Origin: Comamonas sp. | GTDB lineage: Bacteria > Pseudomonadota > Gammaproteobacteria > Burkholderiales > Burkholderiaceae_C | Length of the DNA: 64,000 nucleotides | Reading direction: 5' to 3' | Assembly: GCA_028690035.1 (NCBI GenBank) | Contig: JAQVCA010000002.1 | Coordinates: 248,001-312,000, forward strand | Part shown: positions 27,668-36,881 of the stretch, piece by piece | How positions within the stretch are numbered: the stretch's first letter is position 1 | How the letters are laid out: the number at the start of each line of letters is the position of its first letter | The notes under the pieces: model-generated | Seen by the model: the letters and a program-made list of their open reading frames with translations, nothing else | Database searches by the model: none | Told to the model about the DNA's origin: nothing | Translations under genes and position numbers: made by a program

Positions 27668-28516
27668 ATGGCGACATATTTGATTGGCGACGTACAAGGC
27701 TGCTTTTCGGCTTTGCAGAGCTTGTTGCAAAAAGTTCAATACTCTCAAAGCACTGATACTGTTTATTTATTAGGCGATCTGGTCAATCGTGGGCCAGACT
27801 CGCTGGCTGTCCTGCGCTATTGCCGCGCGCATGAAGGCAGTATCCGCGTGCTATTAGGCAACCACGATTTACACCTGTTGGCCACCGCCCATGGCATACG
27901 CCGCCCAGGCAAACGCGATACGCTGGATGGCATTTTGCAGAGCCCAGAATGCGCAGATTTACTTGATTGGCTGGCACAACAGCCTTTGGCGCGACATTTC
28001 ACCAGTGCCCAAGGGCAAGATGTCTTATTGGTTCATGCCGGGGTGCTGCCCAGTTGGACGCTACAGGACACGCTGCAGTACGCCGCTGAGGTGCAGGCTC
28101 AGCTGCGCAGCCCCCATCTGCCCGATTTTTTGCGCACCATGTACGGCAACACGCCCAACCACTGGAGCGATGCTTGGCAAGGCGCCGAGCGTCTGCGCGT
28201 GATTGTGAATGCGCTTACACGCCTGCGTTTTTGCACGGCCGACGGGGTGATGGATTTTGATAACAGCGAATCGGCAGACACAGCGCCCCCGGGGTTGCAA
28301 CCCTGGTTCACCTGCCCAGGACGGCGCACGCAGGCCGTCACCGTTGCCTTTGGCCACTGGTCCACCCTGGGACTGCGCAATGAGGCAAATCTCATAGCAC
28401 TGGATACCGGCTGCGTCTGGGGGGGATGCCTGTCGGCACTAGAAATCTCCGGCACAGATCTGGGGCTGCGCCGCTTGCACCAAGTGCGCTGCGCTCAGGC
28501 GCAAAAGCCCGGCTGA
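27668..28516 (+). CDS. apaH: Bis(5'-nucleosyl)-tetraphosphatase, symmetrical
   Basis: ApaH (282 residues) hydrolyses Ap4A to two ADP. The metallophosphoesterase motifs are in order: GDVQGC (residue 7), GDLVNRG near residue 37 (Asn in place of the common Asp) and GNHDLHLL near 63, followed by the HAG motif in VLLVHAGVLPSW. The first part of the gene is noticeably lower in GC than neighbouring genes. No ribosome binding site is obvious before the ATG. Confidence 0.95.
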   Translation: MATYLIGDVQGCFSALQSLLQKVQYSQSTDTVYLLGDLVNRGPDSLAVLRYCRAHEGSIRVLLGNHDLHLLATAHGIRRPGKRDTLDGILQSPECADLLDWLAQQPLARHFTSAQGQDVLLVHAGVLPSWTLQDTLQYAAEVQAQLRSPHLPDFLRTMYGNTPNHWSDAWQGAERLRVIVNALTRLRFCTADGVMDFDNSESADTAPPGLQPWFTCPGRRTQAVTVAFGHWSTLGLRNEANLIALDTGCVWGGCLSALEISGTDLGLRRLHQVRCAQAQKPG

Positions 28517-28526
28517 TGCCCCACCG

Positions 28527-29966
28527 TTAAGAATCCGAAGAGACAACAGCCTCAGCACTAATGGGCTGGAACAAGGCGGGCAGTTTGCGCTTGGGCTTAC
28601 TCAAGCGGGCCACACTGGCCGGGGTGGCTACGCTATGGCTGTCCCAGGAAGCCGTCTGGCTCTGGCTGGGCGGTTGGTAGGGTTGATCAAAAAACGGATC
28701 GCGCGATGCCATGCGAGCAGGTCGGGCCGCACGCGCAGGGCGTGCGCTGTGGCGCGACTCGTAGCCGCTGCTGGCCGCAGGCGCAGCCTCGTGCCCCACA
28801 GGGCGCAGACGCGAGCTGCGCGACTGGGGCAGTGCCAAGCTTTCCACCGTGATTTTACTTTTGATCAGCTTTTCAATATCGGCCACCAATTTACTGTCCG
28901 ACGCAGCCACCAAAGTCACTGCCAAACCACTGGCACCCGCGCGCCCGGTACGGCCAATGCGGTGTACGTAATCTTCCGCATTGAACGGCACGTCGTAATT
29001 GAAAACGGCGGGCACATCCTTAATATCCAGACCGCGCGCGGCCACATCGGTACATACCAGCAAATCGACCGCTCCCTGCTTGAAGGCTTCTAGTGCCTTA
29101 AGGCGCTCGTCCTGGCTTTTATCACCGTGCAGCGCGGCCGCTTTATAGCCATCGCGCTCCAAGGCGCGTGTCAGGCGTGCGCAACCCAGTTTGCTGTTGG
29201 AAAAGATAAATGCCTGACGAATGCCGCGCTCTTGCAGCACCGTGCAAATGGCGCGGCGTTTGTCGTCATCGTGGGCGCTGTAAAAGCGCTGCTCCACCGT
29301 ATTGGCCGTGGCATTGGGGCGCGCGACCTCAATAGTGACGGGGTTTTGCAGATAGCTGGCCGCCAGACGTTTGATTTCGGTCGAGAACGTTGCAGAAAAC
29401 AGCAACGTGGTGCGTTCTTTGGGTAAATGCGACAGGATGCGCTGCAAATCAGGCAAAAAGCCGATATCAAGCATACGGTCGGCCTCATCGAGCACCACAT
29501 ATTCCACCTGATGGAGGATGGCGTTCTTGGCTTCGATGTGATCCAGCAAGCGTCCCGGGGTGGCCACCAGCACTTCCACCCCTTTTTTCAACTCGATCGT
29601 TTGGGGCTTCATGTCCATGCCGCCAAACACCACCGTGCTGCGCAGCTTGGTGTGCTTGGCGTACTGGGCAATTTGCTGGGCCACCTGGTCGGCCAGCTCG
29701 CGTGTAGGCAGCAGCACCAGGGCGCGCACCGGGTGGCGCGCTGGCGAGGCCGAGCTGTTTTCATGGCGCATCAGGCGCTGCAGCAAAGGCAGGGAGAACG
29801 CGGCCGTTTTGCCGGTGCCGGTTTGTGCCGCCCCCATGACGTCCTGTCCCGTCAGGACGACGGGGATGGCCTGGGCCTGGATGGGGGTCATGTGCTCGTA
29901 GCCCATTTCCGCCACTGCTTGCAGCAGGGTGGGGGCCAGAGAAAGTTGAGAGAAAGAACTTGTCAT
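28527..29966 (-). CDS. DEAD-box ATP-dependent RNA helicase, RhlE-type
   Basis: This 479-residue helicase has the Q motif (MTPIQAQAIP), Walker A AQTGTGKTAAF, PTREL, DEAD in VLDEADRMLD, SAT in LLFSATF, and the C-terminal helicase motifs ARGLDIKDV and HRIGRTGRAG. The final ~110 residues are Ser/Arg/Pro-rich low-complexity sequence typical of RhlE. It would unwind RNA in ribosome assembly or decay. It is convergent with apaH, with a 10-bp gap. Confidence 0.93.
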   Translation of the reverse strand: MTSSFSQLSLAPTLLQAVAEMGYEHMTPIQAQAIPVVLTGQDVMGAAQTGTGKTAAFSLPLLQRLMRHENSSASPARHPVRALVLLPTRELADQVAQQIAQYAKHTKLRSTVVFGGMDMKPQTIELKKGVEVLVATPGRLLDHIEAKNAILHQVEYVVLDEADRMLDIGFLPDLQRILSHLPKERTTLLFSATFSTEIKRLAASYLQNPVTIEVARPNATANTVEQRFYSAHDDDKRRAICTVLQERGIRQAFIFSNSKLGCARLTRALERDGYKAAALHGDKSQDERLKALEAFKQGAVDLLVCTDVAARGLDIKDVPAVFNYDVPFNAEDYVHRIGRTGRAGASGLAVTLVAASDSKLVADIEKLIKSKITVESLALPQSRSSRLRPVGHEAAPAASSGYESRHSARPARAARPARMASRDPFFDQPYQPPSQSQTASWDSHSVATPASVARLSKPKRKLPALFQPISAEAVVSSDS

Positions 29967-30079
29967 GTAGCCGCCGATTGTCGCACTGCATGCCCAGTTT
30001 GCGCTGGGGCAGGAAAAAATCTATATGCCACCCACGTAAAAATCTTAGAGGTTCGGGGCGTTCGCGCTCAGTCTTGCTC

Positions 30080-30646
<567 letters not shown>

Positions 30647-30784
30647 GCGCTGCTATCCCTTGCAATGGTCTTATGAGGCGGTGGGAGGGTGGTATCGGTC
30701 AAAAGCCCGACTCTACCTGCAGCGCCTCTATGCTTGGGCGAAAAATCCGCCTGCACGACCCACATTCATACCAAGGAGACTTTT

Positions 30785-31222
30785 ATGCCGATGTTTGTCG
30801 ATACCTCGCCGCCCGGTGAATGCATTTTTTGCAAGCTCATCGCCGGCGACATACCCAGCGCCCAAGTGTACGAGGATGCGCTGACCCTGGCCTTCATGGA
30901 TCTGGGCCAGGTCAACCCCGGCCATGTGCTGGTGGCCAGCAAGCGCCACGCCGTCACGCTGCTGGAGCTCACGCCCGCAGAGGCCGGGGCCGTCATGCAG
31001 ACGGCGCAGCGCATGGCGCACGCCATCCAGGCCGCATTCAACCCCGACGGCATCACCGTGCTGCAAGCCAATGGCGCTGCGGCCGAGCAGACCGTGCGCC
31101 ATTTCCACATCCACGTCGTGCCGCGCTACACAGGCGATGGCGTGGCCCTGAGCTGGCCGCGCAAGGAGCCTGGCCCCGCTGCGCTGCAGGACTACGCCGC
31201 GCGCCTGCGTAGCATGCTCTAG
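30785..31222 (+). CDS. HIT family protein
   Basis: This 145-residue histidine-triad hydrolase binds nucleotides. The N-terminal CIFCKLIAGDIPSAQVYED and the active-site HFHIHVVPRY (His-phi-His-phi-His) are complete. The start at 30785 has the AAGGAG ribosome binding site. Members hydrolyse AMP-lysine or dinucleotides, and the exact substrate is unknown. A strong terminator follows. Confidence 0.93.
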   Translation: MPMFVDTSPPGECIFCKLIAGDIPSAQVYEDALTLAFMDLGQVNPGHVLVASKRHAVTLLELTPAEAGAVMQTAQRMAHAIQAAFNPDGITVLQANGAAAEQTVRHFHIHVVPRYTGDGVALSWPRKEPGPAALQDYAARLRSML

Positions 31223-31255
31223 GCACGCCGCCCCCTCTCCAGTACGAACCACCCC

Positions 31256-31288
31256 AGCCCCTGCAGCAGCGATTGCAGGGGCTTTTTT
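31256..31288 (+). terminator. Intrinsic terminator after the HIT gene
   Basis: A 10-bp stem (AGCCCCTGCA/TGCAGGGGCT) with an eight-base loop is followed by a T run. Confidence 0.85.
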
Positions 31289-31397
31289 GCGCACCACAGC
31301 CAATGACGCAACAAAATTTCAAAAAGTAGTCTATACACCATGTTTTCAAGCACCACAGGGGCGATATGTGCAATTTCTTTTTGACACAATGGCACCC

Positions 31398-32699
31398 ATG
31401 ACTACCAACCTCAAACTCTGGGACATTCTTGCCCTTGGCTTCATGACCTTTGCGCTGTTTCTGGGCGCGGGCAACATCATCTTTCCGCCCATGGTCGGGC
31501 TGGCTGCCGCAGAGCAGCTGTGGCCAGCCGCTGTGGGCTTTTTGCTCACGGGCGTGGGCCTGCCCCTGCTCACCGTAGTGGCGCTGGCGCGCGTGGGCGG
31601 CGGCATGCCAGCCCTCACAGCGCCGCTGGGTAAGGCCGCTGGCATCGTGTTGGGCGTAGCGGTGTACCTGAGCATTGGCCCGCTGTTTGCCACCCCGCGC
31701 ACGGCCACAGTGTCGTTTTCCATGGGGCTGGCGCCATTTGTGGGCGATACGCCCCTGCACCTGTTCCTCTTTACCTGTGGGTACTTTGCGCTGGTGCTGC
31801 TGCTGTCGCTCTACCCGGGCAAGCTGATGGACAACATTGGCAAGCTCATCACCCCGGTGCTGATTCTGGCCCTGCTGGTGCTGGGTGGCGCGGCGTTTTT
31901 CTTGCCTGCCGGTGCGTTGGGTACGGCCAGCAGTGCCTATGTGCAGCAACCTCTGGCCGAGGGCTTTTTACAGGGCTACCAGACCATGGACGCACTGGGC
32001 GCGCTGGTGTTTGGCGTGGTGATCGTCAACGCCATCCGTAGCCAGGGCATTCAGGATGCGCGCCTGCAAACACGCTATGCGATTGCAGCTGGTGTGATCG
32101 CGGCCATGGGATTGGGGCTGGTGTACGTCTCGCTGGTGTATCTGGGCGCGCACAGCGCGCAACTGGTGCCCGATGCCAGCACCGGTGTGCAGGTGCTCAC
32201 CAGCTATGTGCAGCACACCTTTGGCTCAGCCGGCATGTGGCTGCTGGCTGCCGTGATCTTGCTGGCCTGCCTGACCACAGGCGTGGGCCTGGTCAGTGCC
32301 TGCGGGGTGTATTTCAGCCAGCTGCTGCCGGTGTCGTACCGCACGGTGGTGGTGGTGGTCAGCGCGTTTTCGCTGGGCGCGGCCAATCTGGGGCTGGCTC
32401 AGCTGATCGCCATTGCGGTGCCTGCGCTGTACACCATCTACCCGGTGGCCATTGCCCTGGTGGCGCTGAGCCTACTCAGCCGCTGCTGGCACAACCCGCG
32501 CCGCGTCTTCCGCCCGGTGCTGCTGGTGGCGTTGGGCTTTGGCCTACTGGATGGCTTGAAGGCTGCGGGCTTGGAGCAATGGATTCCCTCCGCCCTGCTC
32601 AGTCTGCCCGGCAGCAGCATGGGCCTGGGCTGGCTGCTGCCGGTGCTGACCGTCTGGGGCTGCGCTGCGGTGTGGGATCGCTGCGGCCAGAGCAGCTAA
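31398..32699 (+). CDS. brnQ: Branched-chain amino acid:cation symporter (LIVCS family)
   Basis: This 433-residue carrier has about 12 membrane helices and takes up Leu, Ile and Val with sodium or protons. The N-terminus WDILALGFMTFALFLGAGN, followed by IIFPPMVG, closely follows BrnQ. The ATG at 31398 aligns with the usual start; an ATG nine bases upstream is also possible. No ribosome binding site is clear. It is followed by a dispersed palindrome that separates it from the convergent ispH. Confidence 0.92.
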   Translation: MTTNLKLWDILALGFMTFALFLGAGNIIFPPMVGLAAAEQLWPAAVGFLLTGVGLPLLTVVALARVGGGMPALTAPLGKAAGIVLGVAVYLSIGPLFATPRTATVSFSMGLAPFVGDTPLHLFLFTCGYFALVLLLSLYPGKLMDNIGKLITPVLILALLVLGGAAFFLPAGALGTASSAYVQQPLAEGFLQGYQTMDALGALVFGVVIVNAIRSQGIQDARLQTRYAIAAGVIAAMGLGLVYVSLVYLGAHSAQLVPDASTGVQVLTSYVQHTFGSAGMWLLAAVILLACLTTGVGLVSACGVYFSQLLPVSYRTVVVVVSAFSLGAANLGLAQLIAIAVPALYTIYPVAIALVALSLLSRCWHNPRRVFRPVLLVALGFGLLDGLKAAGLEQWIPSALLSLPGSSMGLGWLLPVLTVWGCAAVWDRCGQSS

Positions 32700-32705
32700 A
32701 AAAAG

Positions 32706-32790
32706 GAGCTTGTAGCGCTGATTGGATAAGAGTTTCAGGCATAAAAGCACCTGAAACCCTTTTTAAATAAGCGCCAGCAGCTCTTATTTT
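32706..32790. repeat. Dispersed nested palindrome
   Basis: The outer arms are GAGCTTGTAGCGCT and AGCGCCAGCAGCTC. The inner arms are GTTTCAGG and CCTGAAAC (32732–32739 and 32750–32757). It lies between the convergent brnQ and ispH genes and touches the ispH stop codon. Confidence 0.8.
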
Positions 32791-33779
32791 TTTCTTTTCT
32801 GAATGCTCACCGGCTCCAGCTTCAAGCCTTTGGGCAGCGGGAATTTCACGGTTTCTTCCAGCCCGTCCATCTTGCGCACGGTGACGGGGCTCAGGCTCTG
32901 GATGCGCGCAATCACGTCTTCCACCAGCACCTCGGGGGCCGAGGCACCTGCCGTCAGGCCCACGCGCGTGGCCGTGGCAAACCACTGCGGCTGCAGCTCG
33001 TCGGCGTTATCGACCATGTAGGCCGGGGTGCCCAGGCGCTGGGCCAGCTCGCGCAGGCGGTTGCTGTTGCTGCTGGTGGGGCTGCCCACCACAATGAGCA
33101 CATCCACCTGCCCGGCCAGCGCCTTGACGGCATCCTGGCGGTTTTGCGTGGCGTAGCAGATGTCTTGCTGCTTGGGTTCGCGCACCAGAGGAAAGCGCTG
33201 GCGAATGGCTGCCAGAATGCTGGCCGCGTCGTCCACGCTCAGGGTGGTCTGCGTGACCACGGCCAGCTTCTCGGTCTGGCGCGGCTGCACGCGGGCGACA
33301 TCGGCGACGTCTTCCACCAGGTAGATGCCCTCCAGCAGCTGGCCCATGGTGCCTTCCACCTCGGGGTGGCCTTTGTGGCCGATCATCAAAAACTCGTAGC
33401 CCTCTTTGGCCAGTTTGGCCACTTCGACGTGTACCTTGCTGACCAGGGGGCAGGTGGCATCGAAAATGCTAAAGCCGCGCGCACGCGCCTCTTGCTGCAC
33501 GGCTTGGCTGACGCCGTGGGCCGAAAACACCAGCGTGGCGCCGGGCGGCACATCGGCCAGCTCCTCAATAAAGATGGCGCCGCGCGCCTTGAGGTCGTTG
33601 ACCACGTAGGTGTTGTGCACGATTTCGTGGCGCACATAGATTGGCGCACCAAACTTGAGCAGCGCGCGCTCAACGATCTCGATGGCGCGGTCCACACCGG
33701 CGCAAAAGCCGCGTGGCTCGGCCAGCAAAATTTCTTTGGCGGGCGTGCCGGTGGGGGTAGCGTGTTGGCTGGCACTCAC
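32784..33779 (-). CDS. ispH: 4-hydroxy-3-methylbut-2-enyl diphosphate reductase
   Basis: IspH (331 residues) is a [4Fe-4S] enzyme catalysing the last step of the MEP isoprenoid pathway. The three cluster cysteines are in EPRGFCAGVDRA (Cys26), DATCPLV and DICYATQNRQ. The substrate-binding SPTSSNSNRL segment is also present. The start is GTG at 33779, one base after the fkpB stop codon, so the two are coupled. fkpB–ispH is a common bacterial pair. Confidence 0.95.
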   Translation of the reverse strand: MSASQHATPTGTPAKEILLAEPRGFCAGVDRAIEIVERALLKFGAPIYVRHEIVHNTYVVNDLKARGAIFIEELADVPPGATLVFSAHGVSQAVQQEARARGFSIFDATCPLVSKVHVEVAKLAKEGYEFLMIGHKGHPEVEGTMGQLLEGIYLVEDVADVARVQPRQTEKLAVVTQTTLSVDDAASILAAIRQRFPLVREPKQQDICYATQNRQDAVKALAGQVDVLIVVGSPTSSNSNRLRELAQRLGTPAYMVDNADELQPQWFATATRVGLTAGASAPEVLVEDVIARIQSLSPVTVRKMDGLEETVKFPLPKGLKLEPVSIQKRKK

Positions 33780-33780
33780 G

Positions 33781-34263
33781 TCACAGCACCCCGATGATTT
33801 CCACCTCAAACGTCACCGGCTGGCCGGCCAGCGGGTGGTTGAAGTCAAACAGCACCGCGCCATCGTCGCGCACTTGCACCACCGCACCGGCGTAGCTGCC
33901 TTCGCGATCGGGGGTGGGAAACTCCACCACCTCGCCCACTGCGTAGGTCTCGGCCGGATCGCCCTGCGCGTCCAGCAGCTTGCGCGCCACCCACTGCACC
34001 AGCTGGGGATTGCGCTCGCTGAAGGCGGCGCCCGCAGGCAGGTCAAAACGGGCGCGCTCGCCTTCGGCCAGGCCGATGAGTTTTGCTTCCAGCGCCGGGG
34101 CCAGCTCGCCCATGCCCAGCGTCAAGGTGCTGGGCTGGCCGCCAAAGGTGTTCACGATGTCGCCAGTGGGGCCGCTGAGGCGATAGTGCAAGGTCAAAAA
34201 AGCGCCCGCTTGCACGCGAACGCCTTCGGTCACAGAGGATGCGGGATCAGAGGTATGGGTCAT
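33781..34263 (-). CDS. fkpB: FKBP-type peptidyl-prolyl isomerase, SlpA/FkpB-like
   Basis: This 160-residue FKBP lacks a signal peptide and is cytoplasmic. LTLHYRLSGPTGDIVNTF, a large insert-in-flap region and LFDFNHPLAGQPVTFEVEI are typical of SlpA. The ATG at 34263 (MTHTSDP) is chosen over an upstream in-frame ATG because it begins the conserved protein. It lies directly upstream of ispH, where slpA homologues are usually found. Confidence 0.92.
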   Translation of the reverse strand: MTHTSDPASSVTEGVRVQAGAFLTLHYRLSGPTGDIVNTFGGQPSTLTLGMGELAPALEAKLIGLAEGERARFDLPAGAAFSERNPQLVQWVARKLLDAQGDPAETYAVGEVVEFPTPDREGSYAGAVVQVRDDGAVLFDFNHPLAGQPVTFEVEIIGVL

Positions 34264-34386
34264 GGGAACTGCCTTTAAACTGGCCGCCATTGTAGAAAGC
34301 ACCCCAAGCCCCCACGCCTCTGGCGTGTGCTTTGCTGCACCACGCCCCTGTTTCAGATGTCACACACGTTGCGGGATGTTTGTCTG

Positions 34387-35064
34387 ATGCCACTCCAAGA
34401 TTTGCCCACCGACAGCCTGCCGCGCGAAAAACTGCTCGCACGCGGGCCTGCCGCCTTGGCCGACGCCGAGCTGCTGGCTATTTTGCTGCGTACTGGCTTG
34501 GCCGGGCGTGGCGTGTTGCAACTGGCGCAAGACCTGCTTGATCGCCAGGGCGGTCTGGCGGGCCTGCTCACCGCCAGCAGCGTGCAAGCGCTGGCGGGCA
34601 TCAAGGGCCTGGGCCCGGCCAAGCAGGCCGAAATCCTGGCCGTGATGGAGCTGGCGCGCCGCGCCACCGCGCAGCAGCTGCGCCAGAGCCAGGTGTTCGA
34701 CAGCCCCCAGACCGTGCGCCAGTACCTGCAGATGCACCTGGCCCACCTGCGCCACGAGGTGTTTGCCGTACTGTTTCTGGACAGCCAGCACCGCCTGATC
34801 GTGCTGGAGGAGCTGTTTCGCGGCACGCTCACGCAAACCTCGGTTTATCCGCGCGAGGTGGTGCTGCGCGCGCTGCACCACGGCGCTGCGGCGCTGATCT
34901 TGGCGCACAACCACCCCAGTGGCAGCGTCGAACCCAGCCAGGCCGATATCCACCTGACCAGCACGCTCAAAACCGCCTTGGCTTTGGTGGATGTGCGCGT
35001 ACTTGATCACATTGTGGTGGCCCAGGGCAATGCACTGTCGATGGCCGAACGGGGGTTGGCATGA
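34387..35064 (+). CDS. radC: RadC family JAB/MPN protein
   Basis: This 225-residue protein has an N-terminal helix-hairpin-helix region ([17 protein letters not shown]) and a C-terminal JAMM metalloprotease-like domain with [14 protein letters not shown] and the upstream Glu in EELFRGTL. The biochemical role is unsettled, and the old radiation-repair assignment is not secure. The ATG at 34387 ([16 protein letters not shown]) matches the family start. It overlaps the next gene by four bases (ATGA). Confidence 0.93.
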   Translation: MPLQDLPTDSLPREKLLARGPAALADAELLAILLRTGLAGRGVLQLAQDLLDRQGGLAGLLTASSVQALAGIKGLGPAKQAEILAVMELARRATAQQLRQSQVFDSPQTVRQYLQMHLAHLRHEVFAVLFLDSQHRLIVLEELFRGTLTQTSVYPREVVLRALHHGAAALILAHNHPSGSVEPSQADIHLTSTLKTALALVDVRVLDHIVVAQGNALSMAERGLA

Positions 35065-35789
35065 ACCCACGCAGCAGCATCCCCACGGGCACCATGCGCT
35101 CCACTTCATCTGCACCCCAGCCCCACCAACAGCGCATGGCGCTGTCGGGGCTGCACAGCCTCAAAGCCGTGGCTAAAGAGATCAAGGCACGCCACGCCCA
35201 GCAGCTGGCGCACCAGCAAGCCCAGGAAGCAGCGCGCCTGCAGGCCCAGCGCGAACGCCATCTGTTCGCGTACAGCGTGGGCAAGGTCACGCCACTGCGT
35301 CCGACAAATATGTACCAAATCCCAGTGCAGCCCGCGCCGCCAGAGCCGCTGCAGCTGCAATTGGATGAGCAAAACGTGCTGCGCGAGGCGATGAGCGATG
35401 CCTTCGATGTCAGCACCCTGCTGGAAACCGATGCCGAGCTGAGCTTTCGCCGCCCCGGCATCGGCCCCGATGTGACGCGCAAGCTGCGCGCCGGGCAGTG
35501 GAGCGTGCAGCGCCAGCTGGACCTGCACGGCCTGCGCACCGACGAAGCGCGCGAAGCGCTGGGCCAGTTCATCCGCCTGGCGCAACGCACGGGCCTGCGC
35601 TGCGTGCGCATCATCCACGGCAAAGGCCTGGGCTCGCCCGGGCGCATGCCGGTGCTAAAGCACAAGGTGTTGAGCTGGCTGGTGCAAAAGCGCGAGGTGC
35701 TGGCCTTTGTGCAGGCGCGTCCCAACGACGGCGGTGCCGGTGCGCTGGTGGTACTGCTGCAACCCGGCGCGCGCTGGACGCCGCTTTGA
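35061..35789 (+). CDS. Smr domain protein
   Basis: This 242-residue protein has a charged, Gln/Ala-rich N-terminal half. The C-terminal Smr (MutS2-related endonuclease) domain runs from ~150 to 240, with [26 protein letters not shown] and [15 protein letters not shown]. Smr domains nick or bind nucleic acids. The ATGA overlap with radC supports translation from 35061, although in-frame ATGs at 35094 and 35136 exist. Confidence 0.9.
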   Translation: MNPRSSIPTGTMRSTSSAPQPHQQRMALSGLHSLKAVAKEIKARHAQQLAHQQAQEAARLQAQRERHLFAYSVGKVTPLRPTNMYQIPVQPAPPEPLQLQLDEQNVLREAMSDAFDVSTLLETDAELSFRRPGIGPDVTRKLRAGQWSVQRQLDLHGLRTDEAREALGQFIRLAQRTGLRCVRIIHGKGLGSPGRMPVLKHKVLSWLVQKREVLAFVQARPNDGGAGALVVLLQPGARWTPL

Positions 35790-35888
35790 AAACCCCAGAC
35801 CGACAAGGGCTGCTGTCATAATTTCGGCGGTACATTCACGGGCGTTCAGACGCTTTTTTCTTTTTTTGTTCCAGCACTGCTGTTTCTG

Positions 35889-36881
35889 ATGCCATCCTCC
35901 CCCATGTCGCGTGCCCTTCGCTTCCTGTGCTCCTGCCTGGCCCTGGTGGGACTGACTGCCTTGCTTGCGGGCTGCGGCCCGCGCTACCAAGCCCCCTTGA
36001 CCATAGGCAGCAACAGCTGGATTGGCTATGAGCCGCTGTATTTGGCACGTGAACTGGGCTATTACGATGGGCACAACCTGCGCTTGGTGGAGCTGGGCTC
36101 CACCTCTCAGGCGCTGGACGCGCTGCGCGTGGGCAAGCTGGACATGGCTGGACTCACCCTGGATGAGGCCCTACTGCTCATCCAAGAAGGCGTGCCCCTG
36201 TCGGTGCTGTGGGTGCTCAATATCTCGGCGGGTGGCGATGTGGTGATTGGCCAGCCGCACATCACCAGCTTAAAACAGCTGCGTGGCAAGCGCATCGGCG
36301 TCGAGCAAACCGCCGTGGGCGCCTACATGCTGGATGCGGCGCTGCAACGTGCCCAGCTGACCACCAAGGACATCACCATCGTGCCCATCCCGCTGGACGA
36401 GCATGTCGCCGCCTGGCGCAACCGCAGCGTTGATGCCGTCGTCACCTTTGAGCCAGCGCGCCAGACGCTGCTGCGCGCCGGTGGCACCGAGTTGCTCAAC
36501 AGCCGCGCCCTGCCCGGCGAAATCGTGGATGTGCTGGTCGCACGCCAAGAAGCACTGGCCTGCTGCAGCGAACGTATTGCAGCGCTGATTGCAGGCCAGC
36601 AACGCGCCTTGGTGTACTTGCAAGAGCACCGTACCGATGCCCTGCAGCGCATGGTGCCGCGCCAGGGCATGCCCATCGACGGCGTGGAGCAAGCGCTACA
36701 AGGGGTTGAACTGCCCGACGCCGCGGCCAACCACGCCCTGCTCACAGGCAACCCCGCTCCGCTGGTGCACAACGCGATCCATTTGGCCGAAGTGATGAAC
36801 GCACGCGACCTGCTGCGGCTCGCGCCAGAAAAAGCCCGTCACCTCATCGACCCCCGCTTTGCACAAGGCCAAAGACCATGA
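35889..36881 (+). CDS. Lipoprotein substrate-binding protein (SsuA/NMT1-type)
   Basis: This 330-residue periplasmic binding protein has a lipobox near residue 31 (LLAGC), so it is probably membrane-anchored. The two-lobed fold is marked by IGSNSWIGYEPLYLARELGY, a first-lobe ligand region and GKRIGVEQTAVGAYMLDAAL. Such proteins bind nitrate, taurine, aliphatic sulfonates or pyrimidines. No permease or ATPase gene is adjacent; instead the stop codon overlaps the start of a membrane GGDEF–EAL gene (ATGA), pointing to a sensory role. Confidence 0.88.
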   Translation: MPSSPMSRALRFLCSCLALVGLTALLAGCGPRYQAPLTIGSNSWIGYEPLYLARELGYYDGHNLRLVELGSTSQALDALRVGKLDMAGLTLDEALLLIQEGVPLSVLWVLNISAGGDVVIGQPHITSLKQLRGKRIGVEQTAVGAYMLDAALQRAQLTTKDITIVPIPLDEHVAAWRNRSVDAVVTFEPARQTLLRAGGTELLNSRALPGEIVDVLVARQEALACCSERIAALIAGQQRALVYLQEHRTDALQRMVPRQGMPIDGVEQALQGVELPDAAANHALLTGNPAPLVHNAIHLAEVMNARDLLRLAPEKARHLIDPRFAQGQRP